64,000 nt of DNA from Streptomyces sp. V4I2 (GTDB lineage: Bacteria > Actinomycetota > Actinomycetes > Streptomycetales > Streptomycetaceae): assembly GCF_030817655.1 (NCBI RefSeq), contig NZ_JAUSZM010000003.1, positions 1,860,001-1,924,000 on the forward strand, in the 5' to 3' direction. Within the stretch, counting starts at the first letter, position 1; each line of letters opens with the position of its first letter. The position numbers and the translations under genes are program-made. Shown here piece by piece: positions 59,109 to 64,000 of this stretch. The notes beneath the pieces are model-generated. The model made no database searches. It was not told the DNA's origin and saw nothing but the letters and a program-made list of their open reading frames with translations.

Positions 59109-59538
59109 CCCCCGTCCCCACGCCCCCACCCACCCCGCGTCAAGCCGCGAGCACTCGTCCCACACCCACCCCACCCACCCGGCCAAGCCGCGCACAGCCG
59201 ACCGCTCCCCACCGAGCCCCGCCAGACTGCGGACAGCCATCCCACCCCCACCCACCCCGCCAACCTGCGCACAGCCGCACCACCCCACCCCGTCAAGCTG
59301 CGGGCAGTCGAGCCGCTGGGGCGGCACGGGCGGGCGCAGGCAGCACCCCGTCAGCGCCGGGCTGCGCGACCCACCCCCGCCCAACACCAACGCCGTTCAC
59401 GCAACGAACCTACGAGACCCTTCCCTCACCTCAACCCCCAGCCCCCACTGCCCCGCGCTCCACCCCCGCAGCCCTCACTGCCCCGCACTACAACACCCCC
59501 CGGCCGCCACAGCCAACCCCCTACAGGACACACACCCC
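59109..59538. repeat. C-rich degenerate repeat region with G-quadruplex motifs between modB and modC
   Basis: Five degenerate units of about 33-43 bp share a CAAGCTGCG-like core (59141, 59184, 59223, 59261, 59294), each followed by C-rich blocks. On the minus strand three stretches fit four G-tracts with short loops: 59116-59136, 59165-59180 (GGGTGGGTGGGGTGGG) and 59241-59258. The rest, 59330-59538, is low in A/T and shows no gene. Confidence 0.7.
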
Positions 59539-60630
59539 ATGACCGACCTCGACGACACCCCACCCGACGCCACCGCCGAAAACACCCGCGGTGAAGGCCT
59601 CGACGCCCACCTCGTCGTCGACCACGACACCTTCCGCCTCGACATCACCCTCACCGCCGCCCCCGGCGACGTCCTCGCCCTCCTCGGCCCGAACGGCGCC
59701 GGCAAGACCACCGCCCTGCGCGCACTCGCCGGCCTCACCCCGCTCACCGACGGCCACCTGCGCCTGGACGGCACCGAGTTGGACCGGACGCCCCCCGAAT
59801 CCCGCCCCGTAGGCGTCGTCTTCCAGGACTACCTGCTCTTCCCCCACCTGTCCGCCCTCGACAACGTGGCCTTCGGCCCGCGCTGCCAGGGCGCGACCAA
59901 GACCGAGGCCCGCGCGCAGGCCGCCGATTGGCTGGACCGCATGGGCCTCGCCGACCACGCCGGCGCCAAGCCCCGCCGTCTCTCCGGCGGCCAGGCCCAG
60001 CGCGTCGCCCTGGCCCGCGCACTGGCCACCCGCCCCCGCCTGCTCCTCCTGGACGAACCCCTGGCAGCCCTGGACGCCCGCACCCGCCTGGAGGTACGCG
60101 CCCAACTCCGCCGCCACCTGGCCGAGTTCGAGGCCGTCGCCGTCCTGGTCACGCACGACCCGCTGGACGCCATGGTGCTGGCCGACCGGCTGGTGGTCGT
60201 CGAGCACGGCCAGGTGGTCCAGGAGGGCACACCGGCCGACATCGCCCGCCACCCCCGTACGGACTACATCGCACAACTGGTCGGCCTGAACCTCTACAAG
60301 GGCCAAGCCGAGGGCCACACGGTCCGTCTCGACGCCGGCCCCGCCATCACCACCACGGAGGACCTCGCGGGACCGGTCTTCGTCGCGTTCCCCCCGGGCG
60401 CCGTGACCCTCTACCGCGACCGCCCCACCGGCTCCAGCGCCCGCAACCTCTGGCGCTGCGAAGTGGCCGGCCTGGAGACCCACGGCGACCAGATCCGCGC
60501 CGACCTCGCCGGCGAACTCCCCCTGGCCGCCGACCTCACGACGGTCGCCGCGGCCGAACTCGACCTTCATCCCGGCGCACCGGTCTGGGCAACGGTCAAG
60601 GCGACCCAGACACACGCATACCCGGCATAA
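59539..60630 (+). CDS. modC: Molybdate ABC transporter ATP-binding protein
   Basis: 363 residues. Walker A GPNGAGKTT (about 50-58), Q-loop VFQDYLLFPHL, signature LSGGQAQRVALARAL (about 149), Walker B LLLLDEPLAALD (about 169) and the switch His in VTHDPLDAM are all intact. A TOBE domain (about 290-360) ends the protein. It powers the ModB channel. An inserted repeat region lies before it, so it may depend on readthrough or its own promoter. Confidence 0.92.
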   Translation: MTDLDDTPPDATAENTRGEGLDAHLVVDHDTFRLDITLTAAPGDVLALLGPNGAGKTTALRALAGLTPLTDGHLRLDGTELDRTPPESRPVGVVFQDYLLFPHLSALDNVAFGPRCQGATKTEARAQAADWLDRMGLADHAGAKPRRLSGGQAQRVALARALATRPRLLLLDEPLAALDARTRLEVRAQLRRHLAEFEAVAVLVTHDPLDAMVLADRLVVVEHGQVVQEGTPADIARHPRTDYIAQLVGLNLYKGQAEGHTVRLDAGPAITTTEDLAGPVFVAFPPGAVTLYRDRPTGSSARNLWRCEVAGLETHGDQIRADLAGELPLAADLTTVAAAELDLHPGAPVWATVKATQTHAYPA

Positions 60631-60739
60631 GACCCGCGGCCGACTACGGTGGGGACCCCCGACTTCCCCAGCCCCACACTCCCCATCCACAGACACTCCC
60701 CACCCACAGACAGTTCCCACCCCCAGCGAGGCCTTCTCC

Positions 60740-61159
60740 ATGAGCCTGAGCATCCGCAACCAGCTCCCCGGCACCGTCACCTCCGTCTCCCCCGGCGAAG
60801 TCATGGCCACGGTCAGGATCCGCCTCACCGGCGGCAGCGACCTCACCGCGGCCATCACCCGGGAAGCCACCGAGGAACTCGGCCTCGCCACGGGTTCCGC
60901 CGTACGCGCCCTGGTGAAGTCGACGGAGGTGTCCCTCGCCACCGCCCGGGTCGACGGCGTGTCCATCCGCAACCAGCTCCCCGGTACCGTCCGGGACATC
61001 GCGACCGGCGGCGCCATGGCCTCCGTCAAGGTCGCCGTCGAGGGCGGCGACCTGACCGCCGTGATCACCAGGGACGCCGTCACGGACCTCGCCCTGGCCC
61101 CCGGCGCTTCGGTCGTCGCCCTGATCAAGTCGACCGAGGTCTCCCTCGCGACGCCATGA
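60740..61159 (+). CDS. mop: Molbindin with two tandem Mop domains
   Basis: 139 residues made of two near-identical Mop domains (about 3-69 and 75-137). Both have SIRNQLPGTV at the start and LVKSTEVSLAT or LIKSTEVSLAT at the end. Di-Mop proteins assemble into ring-like molybdate stores in the cytoplasm. It follows modC by 109 bases and completes the uptake-and-storage set. The end shows a short 8-bp duplication (GACGCCAT). Confidence 0.9.
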   Translation: MSLSIRNQLPGTVTSVSPGEVMATVRIRLTGGSDLTAAITREATEELGLATGSAVRALVKSTEVSLATARVDGVSIRNQLPGTVRDIATGGAMASVKVAVEGGDLTAVITRDAVTDLALAPGASVVALIKSTEVSLATP

Positions 61160-61174
61160 CGCCATGACATACAA

Positions 61175-61209
61175 GGGCTCCGTCCGACGAACAGCCGGAC
61201 GGAGCCCTC
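61175..61209. terminator. Bidirectional hairpin between mop and gcvP
   Basis: AGGGCTCCGTCCG (61175-61187) pairs perfectly with CGGACGGAGCCCT (61197-61209) around a 9-base loop. Confidence 0.85.
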
Positions 61210-61244
61210 ATCACGTACTACGAGCCAATGCGTACTGCCGCCCG

Positions 61245-64000
<2,756 letters not shown>

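Overview
The window is a GC-rich actinobacterial chromosome segment, almost certainly Streptomyces. It shows the usual GTG/TTG starts, many leaderless genes with a TANNNT box 6-8 bases before the start codon, a tuf3-type elongation factor, Streptomyces interspersed repeats, and families common in that genus (DUF5999, DUF1707, SCO-type small proteins). From memory, the order tuf3 - lnt - ung - fabG pair - gcvP matches one arm of the S. coelicolor chromosome. I could not check this. No rRNA, tRNA, CRISPR or prophage was seen.

Layout. 1-8 kb: gamma-carbonic anhydrase, DedA, PAS-SpoIIE phosphatase, a sigma-like/zinc-finger/ricin membrane protein, a galU relic, a thioesterase and two tandem paralogous membrane proteins. 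8-16 kb: spermidine-synthase-like protein, a tuf3 gene cut by an amber codon, TVP38-type protein, thiolase with a divergent HxlR regulator, UppP, and a fused relic of an epimerase and an ECF41 sigma factor. 15-25 kb: AI-2E permease, SnoaL-like protein, apolipoprotein N-acyltransferase, oxidoreductase, DinB, lipoprotein, uracil-DNA glycosylase, a frameshifted peptide-binding lipoprotein and a fabG pair. 25-36 kb: Excalibur protein, DUF3037/HipA-kinase pair, Rieske lipoprotein, isochorismatase-like protein without its catalytic residues, LysR beside a frameshifted EamA exporter, MocR divergent from two FMN-barrel genes, and two more EamA exporters with a possible leader-peptide attenuator between them. 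36-45 kb: ClpN protein, SRPBCC protein, PadR, PhzF, CPBP protease, solute-binding/VWA fusion, GCS2 ligase, and DUF5999 downstream of a palindrome array.

45.8-53.3 kb is a xylan locus. It has a LacI regulator, a three-gene sugar ABC importer followed by a secreted GH10 xylanase, and an intracellular GH43 enzyme. CGAAA-N-TTTCG operators lie before the importer and the GH43 gene, with a weaker copy before the regulator. The xylanase would cut xylan outside the cell, the importer would take up oligomers, and GH43 would finish the job inside. A MITE-like element sits between the regulator and the xylanase.

53.5-64 kb: a kdpB relic beside an APC/KUP-like permease, a DUF1707 protein, a molybdate system (HTH-Mop regulator, modA, modB, modC and a two-Mop molbindin) with a G-quadruplex-rich repeat between modB and modC, and gcvP running off the right edge.

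A recurring theme is gene damage: one nonsense codon, three single-base frameshifts and three gene relics. Each frameshift needs read-level checking before it is taken as biology.
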